From the NCBI RefSeq assembly GCF_023094165.1, contig NZ_JALMDK010000003.1, forward strand, positions 868,001-932,000: a DNA stretch of 64,000 nucleotides, written 5' to 3'. Each line of letters begins with the position of its first letter. The first letter of the stretch is position 1. The notes under the pieces are model-generated. The model ran no database searches. It saw nothing but the letters and a program-made list of their open reading frames with translations, and was not told the DNA's origin. This DNA comes from Crossiella sp. S99.2 (GTDB lineage: Bacteria > Actinomycetota > Actinomycetes > Mycobacteriales > Pseudonocardiaceae). Below, piece by piece: positions 16,728 through 24,138 of this stretch. The position numbers and the translations under genes are program-made.

Positions 16728-17846
16728 GTGCTGCGACCGCGGGTGAAAAGCGAGCACCGGCCGGTCCGCCGCGCCGACGGCCTGGTGCGCATTGGCGGCT
16801 CGGTGACCGGGATCGCGGCCGAACTGCCCGATCCGGACGGTTCGGTGTGGACGTTGCTGACGGCCATGGACGGGGGACGGACGATGGACGAGGTGGTCGC
16901 GGAGGTGGTGCGGCAGTGTCCACACCGGACCGCGGCGGATGTGCGGCTGGCGATCCGGCAACTCGCTCAGGCCGGGCACCTGGAGGAGGCCGACGAGTCG
17001 GTGCCGAATGGGCTCACCGCCCGGGAGCGGGAGCGTTACGGGCGGGGGCGGGCGTTGTTCCGGTGGATGGATCTGACCCCGCGGCTCTCGGCCTGGGACG
17101 CGCAGTTGCGGTTGCGGCAGTCCCGGGTGGTGCTGATCGGACTGGGCGGGGTGGGCTGCACGACGGCGCTGGCCCTGGCCGGCTCCGGGGTCGGGCACCT
17201 GCACTGCGTGGAACCGGACTTCGTGGAGTTGTCCAACCTGAACCGGCAGGCGCTCTACACCGAGGCCGACATCGGCCACCCCAAGATCGAGGTCGCACTG
17301 GCCCGGTTGCGGGCGCACAACTCCGACATCACGGTGACCGGCGAGCGCACCCGCATCGACGGCCCGGCCGCCCTGCGTGAGCTGGCCGGCCGGGCCGAGG
17401 TGCTCGTGCTGGCCGCGGACGAACCGGCCGAGATTCGCTCCTGGGCCAACCGGGCCTGCCTGGCCACCGGCACCGCCTGGACGCACGGCGGCTACCACGG
17501 CCCCCAGGTCAGCTTCGGCGTCTACCGACCGGATGGTGGCCCCTGCCACGACTGCGTCCTGACCGCCCGCCGCTGCCGCGATGCCACCCACCCGTGGACA
17601 CCGCTGCCGGTCGGCGCGCAGGTGCACGCGGCCAACGCGGTCTCGGCGGGACTGGCCGGGCAGTTCGTCGCGCATGCCGCGCTCAGCCTGCTCACCGGGG
17701 TGCCCGCGCTGCCGGTGAACCGGCGGTACGCCTTGAACCTGGTCACGCTGGAGCACCTGGCGCTGCCCGGTCCGCGGCGGCGTCGGCCGGACTGCCCGGC
17801 TTGCGGAAACGGGGCCCCGGACTGCTCGGTGGCGAGTATGCGGTAG
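16728..17846 (+). CDS. ThiF/E1-like (MccB-type) peptide adenylyltransferase with RRE-like N-terminus
   Basis: A 372-residue protein. Residues about 1-95 have a PqqD-like winged-helix look (VWTLLTAMDGGRTMDEVVAE, then DVRLAIRQLAQAGHLEE), typical of RiPP precursor recognition elements. The E1 domain follows: VVLIGLGGVGCTTALALA near 136, DFVELSNLNRQALYTEADIG near 165 with the Asn-x-x-Arg-Gln arrangement, and zinc-binding pairs CHDC near 273 and CPAC near 361. Such enzymes adenylate a C-terminal carboxylate. Start is GTG at 16728 behind GGGAGAGGGGGA. It is coupled to the 19-residue peptide gene. Immediately after the stop a TnpB element begins, so further cluster genes (transporter, tailoring) may have been displaced. 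Confidence 0.8.
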   Translation: MLRPRVKSEHRPVRRADGLVRIGGSVTGIAAELPDPDGSVWTLLTAMDGGRTMDEVVAEVVRQCPHRTAADVRLAIRQLAQAGHLEEADESVPNGLTARERERYGRGRALFRWMDLTPRLSAWDAQLRLRQSRVVLIGLGGVGCTTALALAGSGVGHLHCVEPDFVELSNLNRQALYTEADIGHPKIEVALARLRAHNSDITVTGERTRIDGPAALRELAGRAEVLVLAADEPAEIRSWANRACLATGTAWTHGGYHGPQVSFGVYRPDGGPCHDCVLTARRCRDATHPWTPLPVGAQVHAANAVSAGLAGQFVAHAALSLLTGVPALPVNRRYALNLVTLEHLALPGPRRRRPDCPACGNGAPDCSVASMR

Positions 17847-17847
17847 T

Positions 17848-19361
17848 AAGTGATGGAGCACAGGGAGCTAAATAGCCATCGAGGTGGCGGCAACGGCATG
17901 AGGAAGTTCCAGCCCCGGCCGGGGTTCGTGGTTCAGGCGTACAAGTACGCCCTGGACCCGACCCCGCGCCAGCAGCGTGACCTGGCACGCCATTGCGGGG
18001 CGGCGCGTAAGGCATACAACTGGGCAGTCACGCGGATCAACGCGAACTGGGCGCAGCGCAAGGCTGAACAGTCCTACGGCATCCCTGATGACCAGGCCAC
18101 CGAGTGGGTCAAGTGGTCGCTGCCCGCGTTGCGCAAGGCATGGAACCAGGTCAAGAGTGAGGTCGCGCCATGGTGGCGAGAGTGCTCCAAAGAGGCCTAC
18201 AACACCGGCCTGGCCAACGCGAGCGCGGCGTTCACGAACTACACCGCGTCGAAGAACGGCACCCGAGCGGGCAGACGTGTCGGCCGCCCACACCGCAAAC
18301 GCAAAGGCAACGCGGCACCCTCATGCCGGTTCGCGACCGGTGCCATCCGTGTCGAGCCCGACCGCCACCACGTGACCCTGCCGAGGCTGGGGCTGATCAA
18401 GACACACGAGTCCACCCGGAAACTGGGTCGCCGGATCGAGCAGGACACCGCTCGTATCCTGTCCGCGACTGTGCGCTTGGAGGCCGGGCGATGGTCGGTG
18501 TCCTTCCACTGCGAGGTCCGGCGCACCGACCCAGCCCCGACCAGGCCAAGGGCGGTGGTCGGCGTGGATTTGGGCATCAATCATCTGGCGGTCCTGTCCG
18601 AGCCGGTGCCGGGCGTGTCGGACCAGGACGGGTTTGTCGCGAACCCACAACACCTCACCGGGGCACAATGTGCGCTGCGCCGTGCCTCCCGCAGGGTGTC
18701 CCGCCGGTGCGGACCAGATCGGCGCACTGGGCAGAAGCCGTCGAACCGGTGGCGGAAAGCCAATCGGGAACGCAACAAGATCCACCGTCGGGTGGTGAAT
18801 CTGCGCCGGGACGGGCTGCACAAACTCACCACCGGCCTGGCCATCGCGACCGGCACCGTCGTGATCGAAGACCTCAACGTGGCCGGGATGCTGCGCAACC
18901 GCTGCCTGGCCCGTGCCATCGCCGACGCCGGGTTCGGCGAGATCCGACGCCAACTCACCTACAAAACCACCTGGCGGGGCGGAGATCTGCGGGTCGCCGA
19001 TCGCTGGTTCCCCTCCTCGAAAACCTGCTCGGCCTGCGGCACGGTGAAACCCAAACTGCCGCTGCGGGTCCGGGTGTTCCACTGCGACGGCTGCGACCTG
19101 GTCCTGGACCGCGACGTCAACGCCGCGCGTAACCTCGCCTCCCTCGTGGTGGCGTGCACGGCAGGTACCGGAGTGGCCGGAGACCTGACGCCGCGAAGCG
19201 TGAACGGACGTGGAGCCGACCGTAAGACCCCGCCTGGCGGGGCAGGTGGCAGTGAAACGTCCACCCCAACTACGTTCGACGGGGACCGTCCGCTGGTAAC
19301 GGCGGGGCCGCAAGTGATGCACTCACCAAAGTTCACTCACTTCGCAACGGGAACCTGCTGA
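17848..19361 (+). mobile_element. Solo-TnpB transposon remnant or IS607/IS1341-like unit
   Basis: The unit is inserted between the E1-like gene and an NB-ARC gene. No tnpA was found on either side. The 8-base sequence AAGTGATG occurs at 17848-17855, two bases past the E1-like stop, and again at 19312-19319 near the 3' end of tnpB. These copies may mark the element's ends, but I cannot confirm the limits. Confidence 0.5.
17898..19361 (+). CDS. tnpB: TnpB, RNA-guided nuclease (solo)
   Basis: A 487-residue protein. The N-terminal region YKYALDPTPRQQRDLARHCG is typical. RuvC motifs are intact: Asp near 223 in VVGVDLGINHLAVL, Glu near 323 in IEDLNVAGM, and Asp near 404 in LDRDVNAARNL. The zinc ribbon is CSAC plus CDGC. 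It belongs to a different subgroup from the TnpB at 3377-4714: the N-terminal region is longer and the insert after the first RuvC motif differs. Start is ATG at 17898 with GAGGTGG upstream; an upstream GTG/ATG at 17849-17852 is possible. As in the other copy, the frame continues about 45 residues past conserved homology, into what may be the right end and guide-RNA region. Confidence 0.9.
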   Translation: MRKFQPRPGFVVQAYKYALDPTPRQQRDLARHCGAARKAYNWAVTRINANWAQRKAEQSYGIPDDQATEWVKWSLPALRKAWNQVKSEVAPWWRECSKEAYNTGLANASAAFTNYTASKNGTRAGRRVGRPHRKRKGNAAPSCRFATGAIRVEPDRHHVTLPRLGLIKTHESTRKLGRRIEQDTARILSATVRLEAGRWSVSFHCEVRRTDPAPTRPRAVVGVDLGINHLAVLSEPVPGVSDQDGFVANPQHLTGAQCALRRASRRVSRRCGPDRRTGQKPSNRWRKANRERNKIHRRVVNLRRDGLHKLTTGLAIATGTVVIEDLNVAGMLRNRCLARAIADAGFGEIRRQLTYKTTWRGGDLRVADRWFPSSKTCSACGTVKPKLPLRVRVFHCDGCDLVLDRDVNAARNLASLVVACTAGTGVAGDLTPRSVNGRGADRKTPPGGAGGSETSTPTTFDGDRPLVTAGPQVMHSPKFTHFATGTC

Positions 19362-19416
19362 GCCAAGCGGGTGGCCCCGGCTGCGGTCCACCGGCAACGG
19401 GAACACACTGCTAGAC

Positions 19417-21405
19417 GTGGGGTCGAACGAGATCAGTGGCCGGGTGGGCGGCCATGTCGTGCAGGCGGGCACCATCAACCAGGTGGTGCTCAGCCCCGCC
19501 GCCGAGCTGCCCGTCCCCCGCCAGCTGCCGCCGTCGGTACGGGATTTCACCGGCCGCACCGGACCCCTGGACACGCTCGACGCGCTGCTGCCCGGCCCGG
19601 CCGCGGCCACCGTCATCGCCGTGCTGGACGGCACCGCGGGCGTCGGCAAGACCACCCTGGCCGTGCACTGGGCGCACCGCGTGCAGCCACAGTTCCCGGA
19701 CGGCACCCTGTTCGCCAATCTCCGGGGTCACGGACCCAGCTCGCCACTGGACCCCCGGCAAGTGCTCGGCTGGTTCCTGGGCGCACTGGGGCTGCCGGAC
19801 GCACGCATCCCGGCCGAGCTGGACACCCAGACCGCGTTGTACCGGTCGTTGCTGGCCGGGCGGCGGGTGTTGATCGTGCTGGACAACGCGGCCGGCGCGG
19901 ACCAGGTCCGGCCGCTGCTGCCCGGGGCGCCCGGCTGCCTGGTGCTGGTGACCAGCCGGGCCGGGCTGTCCGACCTGGTCATCGGTGAGGCCGCGGTGCC
20001 GGTCACCCTCGATCTGCCCTCCGCCGCGGAGGCCGCCGAACTGGCCTCGCGGTTACTCGGTCCGGTTGCGCCGCAAGGGATCGCGGATCTCGTGCGGGTG
20101 TGCGCGCGGTTGCCGCTGGCGCTGCGGGTGGCGGCCAGCCGGGTGCGCCGCCGGGGCGACCTGGACGCGGCGATCGAGGAGATCCGGCGTGATCAACAGA
20201 GCGGGGTGCGCACCGTGTTCGACTGGTCCTACCGCCAGCTCACCGCCGGGCAGGCCCGCCTGTTCCGCCGCCTCGGCCTGCACCCGGGCCCGGAGATCAG
20301 CGTGCCCGCCGCCGCCGCACTGGCCGCACTCGACCTGACCACCGCGCACCGGTTGCTGGACGAACTCGCCGAGGTCCACCTGGTAGAACCGTTGGGCCCC
20401 AAGCGTTATCACCTGCACGACCTGCTGCGCGCATACGCCGCCGAGGTCGCCGAAGCCGAGGATCCGCCCGCCGACCGCGAGCAGGCCGTGCACGCGCTGC
20501 TGGAGTGGTACGCGCAGGTCTCGGCCACCGCCGACCAGTTGCTCTTCCCCGGTTTTCCCTTCCTGCCCAAGGACTTCCCCGCCGCCGAGATCCCGTTGAC
20601 CGACCCCGGGCAGGCCCTGGCCTGGTGCACGACCGAGCGCGCCAACCTGTTCGCCGCCCTCCGGCTCGCGGCCGACCTCGGCGAGCACCGCCTCACCAGG
20701 TACCTGGCCTCCACCAGCCGTTTCCGCCTGCGTCTGCCCCGCGATGTGCTGCCGGAGCACGTCGAAGCGCTGTCCCTGGGTATCCAGGCCGAGCCGGACC
20801 CCGCCGCCGAGGCGCTGCTGCGGCTGTGGCGGGCGGCCACCTGCCGGATGCTGTGCCGCTGGCCGGAAGCCCAGGCCGACCTCGATCGGTTGCTGGAGCT
20901 GGCCGAGCAGCTCGGCAGCGCGCGCTGGCGGGCCTCCGCGCTGTGCGAACTCGGCCTGGGCTGCCTGGAACAGCAGCGGTTCGCGGCCGCCCGCGAGCAC
21001 TACACCGCCGCGTTGCCACTGGCCAGGACGACCGGCAACCTGCGCCAGGAAGCCGTGGCCGAGGGCAACCTCAGCACGATCTGCACCCGCCTGGGTGAGT
21101 TCGAGGAGGCCCTCGGGCACGCCGAACGCGAACTGGACCTGCGCCGCGCGGCCGGTGACCGCTCCGGACAAGCCTGGGCCTGGCTGGACGCGGCGCTGGC
21201 CTGGCAGGGCCTCGGCGAGCACGACACCGCGATCCGGTTGAGCCAGGAAGCGATCCAGGGCTACCAGGACCTCGGGCGCGGCGGCGAGCCCCTGGCCATG
21301 TGTCTGGAGACCCTGGCGGAGTCGTTGGCGCACACCGGCAATCCAGCCCAGGCCGCGCGGTGCCGGGGCGAGGCGGCGGCGATCCGGGACGAGTTGGGGC
21401 TGTGA
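19417..21405 (+). CDS. NB-ARC/TPR STAND protein with N-terminal amyloid-like motif
   Basis: A 662-residue STAND ATPase without a DNA-binding domain. Residues 4-24 hold a short motif, NEISGRVGGHVVQAGTINQV, found in related form in three other proteins here. After a PRQLPPSVRDFTGR linker comes NB-ARC: P-loop GTAGVGKTTLA near 71, RVLIVLDNA (Walker B) near 150, LPLALRVAASRV near 230. The C-terminal half is TPR-like, with units such as LGLGCLEQQRFAAAREHYT. Start is GTG at 19417 with a weak ribosome site. Proteins of this build act as regulators or as NLR-type immune sensors. Nothing in the sequence decides which. It is likely to be transcribed alone. Confidence 0.85.
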   Translation: MGSNEISGRVGGHVVQAGTINQVVLSPAAELPVPRQLPPSVRDFTGRTGPLDTLDALLPGPAAATVIAVLDGTAGVGKTTLAVHWAHRVQPQFPDGTLFANLRGHGPSSPLDPRQVLGWFLGALGLPDARIPAELDTQTALYRSLLAGRRVLIVLDNAAGADQVRPLLPGAPGCLVLVTSRAGLSDLVIGEAAVPVTLDLPSAAEAAELASRLLGPVAPQGIADLVRVCARLPLALRVAASRVRRRGDLDAAIEEIRRDQQSGVRTVFDWSYRQLTAGQARLFRRLGLHPGPEISVPAAAALAALDLTTAHRLLDELAEVHLVEPLGPKRYHLHDLLRAYAAEVAEAEDPPADREQAVHALLEWYAQVSATADQLLFPGFPFLPKDFPAAEIPLTDPGQALAWCTTERANLFAALRLAADLGEHRLTRYLASTSRFRLRLPRDVLPEHVEALSLGIQAEPDPAAEALLRLWRAATCRMLCRWPEAQADLDRLLELAEQLGSARWRASALCELGLGCLEQQRFAAAREHYTAALPLARTTGNLRQEAVAEGNLSTICTRLGEFEEALGHAERELDLRRAAGDRSGQAWAWLDAALAWQGLGEHDTAIRLSQEAIQGYQDLGRGGEPLAMCLETLAESLAHTGNPAQAARCRGEAAAIRDELGL

Positions 21406-21468
21406 CCGGTCTGCCGCGATGAGTTCCGGCCGCGGCGCGAGTCTGTCCTGGTGACCCACGCAAGTTCC

Positions 21469-21534
21469 GTACCACTTGGCCCAACTCGTACGCCCACTTG
21501 TGCCAAACCGGCGTACCAGTTGGCCCAACTCGCC
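21469..21534. repeat. Dispersed hairpin repeat, copy B
   Basis: Second copy of the 66-base element at 12655-12720 (57 of 66 identical). Arms 21481-21494 and 21510-21523 pair over 13 of 14 positions. It lies in the gap between the NB-ARC gene and the DUF899 gene, 36 bases before the DUF899 start. Confidence 0.65.
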
Positions 21535-21570
21535 GGCAGAGCCGTCACACCAGACCGCACGGAGGACACC

Positions 21571-22353
21571 ATGACCACCACGCCAGAGCACTCGACCACC
21601 GCGTTGCCCGGCCGCCCGCCGATCGTCGACCAGGCCACCTGGCAGGCCGCCAGGGACGAGTTGCTGGTCCGGGAGAAGGCGCACACCCGCGCGGGCGACG
21701 CGCTGGCCGCGGCCCGCCGGCGGTTGCCGATGGTGGAGTTGGACGGCACGGTCGAGGTGGTCGGACCCAACGGCCCGGTCGAGTTCCTGGACCTGTTCGA
21801 GGGCCGTGAGGAACTTGTGGTCTACCAGCACATGTGGCATGACGGGGCGCCGCACCAGGGGCAGTGCGAGGGCTGCACCACCACGGCCTGGCACCTCCAG
21901 GACGCCTCCTACCTCAACGCCCGCGGCGTCTCCTTCGCCATCCTGACCGAGGGCCGCTGGGACGAGGTGGCTCCGTTCGTCGAGTTCATGGGCTACACCG
22001 AGCCCTGGTACTCGGTGCGCGGCCTGGCCGGGCCGGTCGGCGGCGAGATGGGTTACCTGGTCTGCTTCCTGCGCGTGGGCGACCGGGTGTTCCGCACCTA
22101 TTCGTGCACCGCCCGCGGCAACGAGACGGTCAATGCCGCCCTCGGCCTGCTCGACCTGACCCCCTACGGCCGCGGCGAGGCGTGGGAGGACAACCCCGAG
22201 GGCTGGCCCGAGGGACGGCACTCCTGCTGGTCCTGGCGTACGGACGCGGACGGGAATTCCACCTGGGGCCCGACCGGTCGCCCGGTGCCGCAGTGGACCC
22301 GGCCCGGCGCGACCCCGGTGGAAACCCTCGGTCGGCAGGGCCACTGCCACTGA
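21571..22353 (+). CDS. DUF899-family thioredoxin-like protein
   Basis: A 260-residue soluble protein of the DUF899 family, which has a thioredoxin-like fold without the classical CxxC pair. Visible features are RRRLPMVELD, LDLFEGREELVVYQHMWH near 75, then CEGCTT near 98 and RGVSFAILTEGRWDEVAPF near 120. Function is not established; members are often annotated as predicted dithiol-disulfide oxidoreductases. Here there is one close Cys pair, CEGC. Start is ATG at 21571 with GGAGGA seven bases upstream. The upstream region carries the dispersed hairpin repeat. Confidence 0.8.
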   Translation: MTTTPEHSTTALPGRPPIVDQATWQAARDELLVREKAHTRAGDALAAARRRLPMVELDGTVEVVGPNGPVEFLDLFEGREELVVYQHMWHDGAPHQGQCEGCTTTAWHLQDASYLNARGVSFAILTEGRWDEVAPFVEFMGYTEPWYSVRGLAGPVGGEMGYLVCFLRVGDRVFRTYSCTARGNETVNAALGLLDLTPYGRGEAWEDNPEGWPEGRHSCWSWRTDADGNSTWGPTGRPVPQWTRPGATPVETLGRQGHCH

Positions 22354-22427
22354 CGCCACCGGTAACCTCCGAGGAGGCAGGGCGGAACCTCGGCGAGAGG
22401 ATCACGGAGATTCACGCGACGGCTGGC

Positions 22428-23390
22428 GTGGCGCGGGCAGGTCTGCTCGCCGATCTCGGCGCGCTGCTCCGGTGGACCAGGTTCGCCGGGCGCATCCCCC
22501 GGGTGCCCGCCCGCGCCGCCGAGTACGCCGGCCAGTACGACCGGGTGATCGCGCCCATCATGGAGTCCACTGTGGACAGTGCGCGGCGGGAGCGGATCGG
22601 CCGGGCGCTCAAGGCGGCCAGTGTGAAGCTGGGGTTCCTGCTCGGCGGGTACGCGGCCATGGCGGGGTTGCCGCTGCGCAGTGACCTTGCTGCCCTCAGC
22701 GGGGCGGTGACCAGGGCCTATGACGACCTGATCGACGACTTCGGCAGCCCTGAACTGGATCGCCGCCTGGCGGAGTTGTTCCGGGGCGGGGACTTCCAGC
22801 CTGCCGGGGACCTGGAACGGCTCTTCCACGGGCTGTTCCGCGAGGTCGAGCGGCGGCTCGGCCGGGACCGGGGCGATCCGATCTTCACCGCGTTGCGCGA
22901 GCTGCACGGATGCCAGGTCGAGTCCCGGCTGCGCCAGGGCGATCCGGCCATCCCGGCCGCCGAGCTGGCCCGGATCACCGCGGGCAAGGGCGGTTTCGGC
23001 ACCGTAGTGCTGTTCGCGCTGGTCAAGCCAGGAATGCCGGAGCGTGAGCTGGCGCTGGTGCACGAGTTGGGCGGGGTGCTGCAACAGCTCGACGACTACC
23101 AGGACGTCGAACTCGACCGCCGGGCAGGCGTGGTCACCGCCGCCACCCGCGACGGCCTGACCCTGGCCCAGGTCTGCACCGGACTGCGTGCGCTGGCGCC
23201 CCGGTTGTACGCGCACTACGGCCGGGTGCGCCCGCTGTACGCGGTGGTCTACGCCTACCTGTGGGCCTCCTTCCTGCGCCGCCATCTGCCCCGCCTGGGC
23301 AGTGGCGGCGGCACTCCGCGCGGCCCGCTGGGTTTCCTGCTGCGGCCCGGCGACAACCTGGTGCAACCGGCAGCACACCGGCGGCGATGA
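22428..23390 (+). CDS. Isoprenyl diphosphate synthase-like protein (class I terpenoid fold)
   Basis: An about 320-residue helical protein. The first aspartate-rich motif is AYDDLIDDF near residue 98 and the second is QQLDDYQDVELD near 218, as in all-alpha trans-prenyltransferases. Spacing between motifs (about 120 residues) and overall length fit polyprenyl synthetases. However, the lysine/arginine-rich GKRLRP motif of canonical members is not seen near the N-terminus, so the substrate range may differ. The start is uncertain. GTG at 22428 is the best in-frame choice; a GAGGAGG at 22369 has no start codon at the right distance. It lies 75 bases after the DUF899 gene. Confidence 0.7.
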   Translation: MARAGLLADLGALLRWTRFAGRIPRVPARAAEYAGQYDRVIAPIMESTVDSARRERIGRALKAASVKLGFLLGGYAAMAGLPLRSDLAALSGAVTRAYDDLIDDFGSPELDRRLAELFRGGDFQPAGDLERLFHGLFREVERRLGRDRGDPIFTALRELHGCQVESRLRQGDPAIPAAELARITAGKGGFGTVVLFALVKPGMPERELALVHELGGVLQQLDDYQDVELDRRAGVVTAATRDGLTLAQVCTGLRALAPRLYAHYGRVRPLYAVVYAYLWASFLRRHLPRLGSGGGTPRGPLGFLLRPGDNLVQPAAHRRR

Positions 23391-23427
23391 CTTGTCCAGG
23401 AGCGTGCGGGTGGAGGATGGTGGTGCG

Positions 23428-24138
23428 GTGGCCGCGCCAAGCTCCCACGACCGCGATCTGCCGCGTCCCGACCTGGTGACGCCGCTGGTGGCCCGGTCGA
23501 GCGTGCTCGCCCGCGGCCTGAGCGCGCCGCGCGAGCCGGCCTTCGGCGCCGCGCACACCCAGACGCTGTGGCTGGTGCTGGCCGCGCTGGCGGTGCTGGC
23601 ACTGGGCCAGTGGGCGGTGCTGCCGCCGCTGCGCGGACCGGTCACCGCGGCCGGGGTGGCCCTGGCCGTGTACGCGGCCGCGCGCACCGGCTACCTGGTC
23701 TGGCTGGAGCGGCGGCAACTCGCCTTCGAACCGGCCTGGCTGGCCGAACGCTCGGCCTGGCTGCGCGACGGCGAGTTCGAGGTCCTCCGCTGCCTGGTCG
23801 ACGGCCAGCTCCGCCAGCTCACCGAAGCAGACCTCGACCAGGCGCACTGGGTGCAACTCGACTTCACCCATCCCCCGGCCGGGATCGAGCGAATCCGCTT
23901 GCGCGCCAAGGATGTGCGCATCGAGACCCGCCCCGGCGGCACACCGACGGTCCGCTTCCCGGAGGCCCGCTACGGGTTGCAGCCCTCGGCCCGGACCACG
24001 TTCTGGCGACTGGGCGCCAGCGCGGTGCTCACCCTCGCCCGGCCAGCCGGTCCCGCAGCAACTCGTGCCGGAACTGGTAACTCGCCCCGGCCAGCCGCAA
24101 CACACCCAGCCGGTGCGCGTCGTCCAGGAACCGCATAA
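23428..24138 (+). CDS. Hypothetical membrane protein
   Basis: A 236-residue protein. Start is GTG at 23428, with GGAGGA ten bases upstream. Two hydrophobic segments lie at residues about 47-66 (LWLVLAALAVLALGQWAV) and 72-90 (AAGVALAVYAAARTGYLVW). A soluble domain follows, with HWVQLDFTHPPAGIERIRLRAKDVRI. The last 35 residues are Pro/Ala/Arg-rich and overlap the 3' end of the convergent NACHT gene by 110 bases. They look unlike the rest, so the original stop may have been lost. Not recognised beyond this. Confidence 0.6.
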   Translation: MAAPSSHDRDLPRPDLVTPLVARSSVLARGLSAPREPAFGAAHTQTLWLVLAALAVLALGQWAVLPPLRGPVTAAGVALAVYAAARTGYLVWLERRQLAFEPAWLAERSAWLRDGEFEVLRCLVDGQLRQLTEADLDQAHWVQLDFTHPPAGIERIRLRAKDVRIETRPGGTPTVRFPEARYGLQPSARTTFWRLGASAVLTLARPAGPAATRAGTGNSPRPAATHPAGARRPGTA

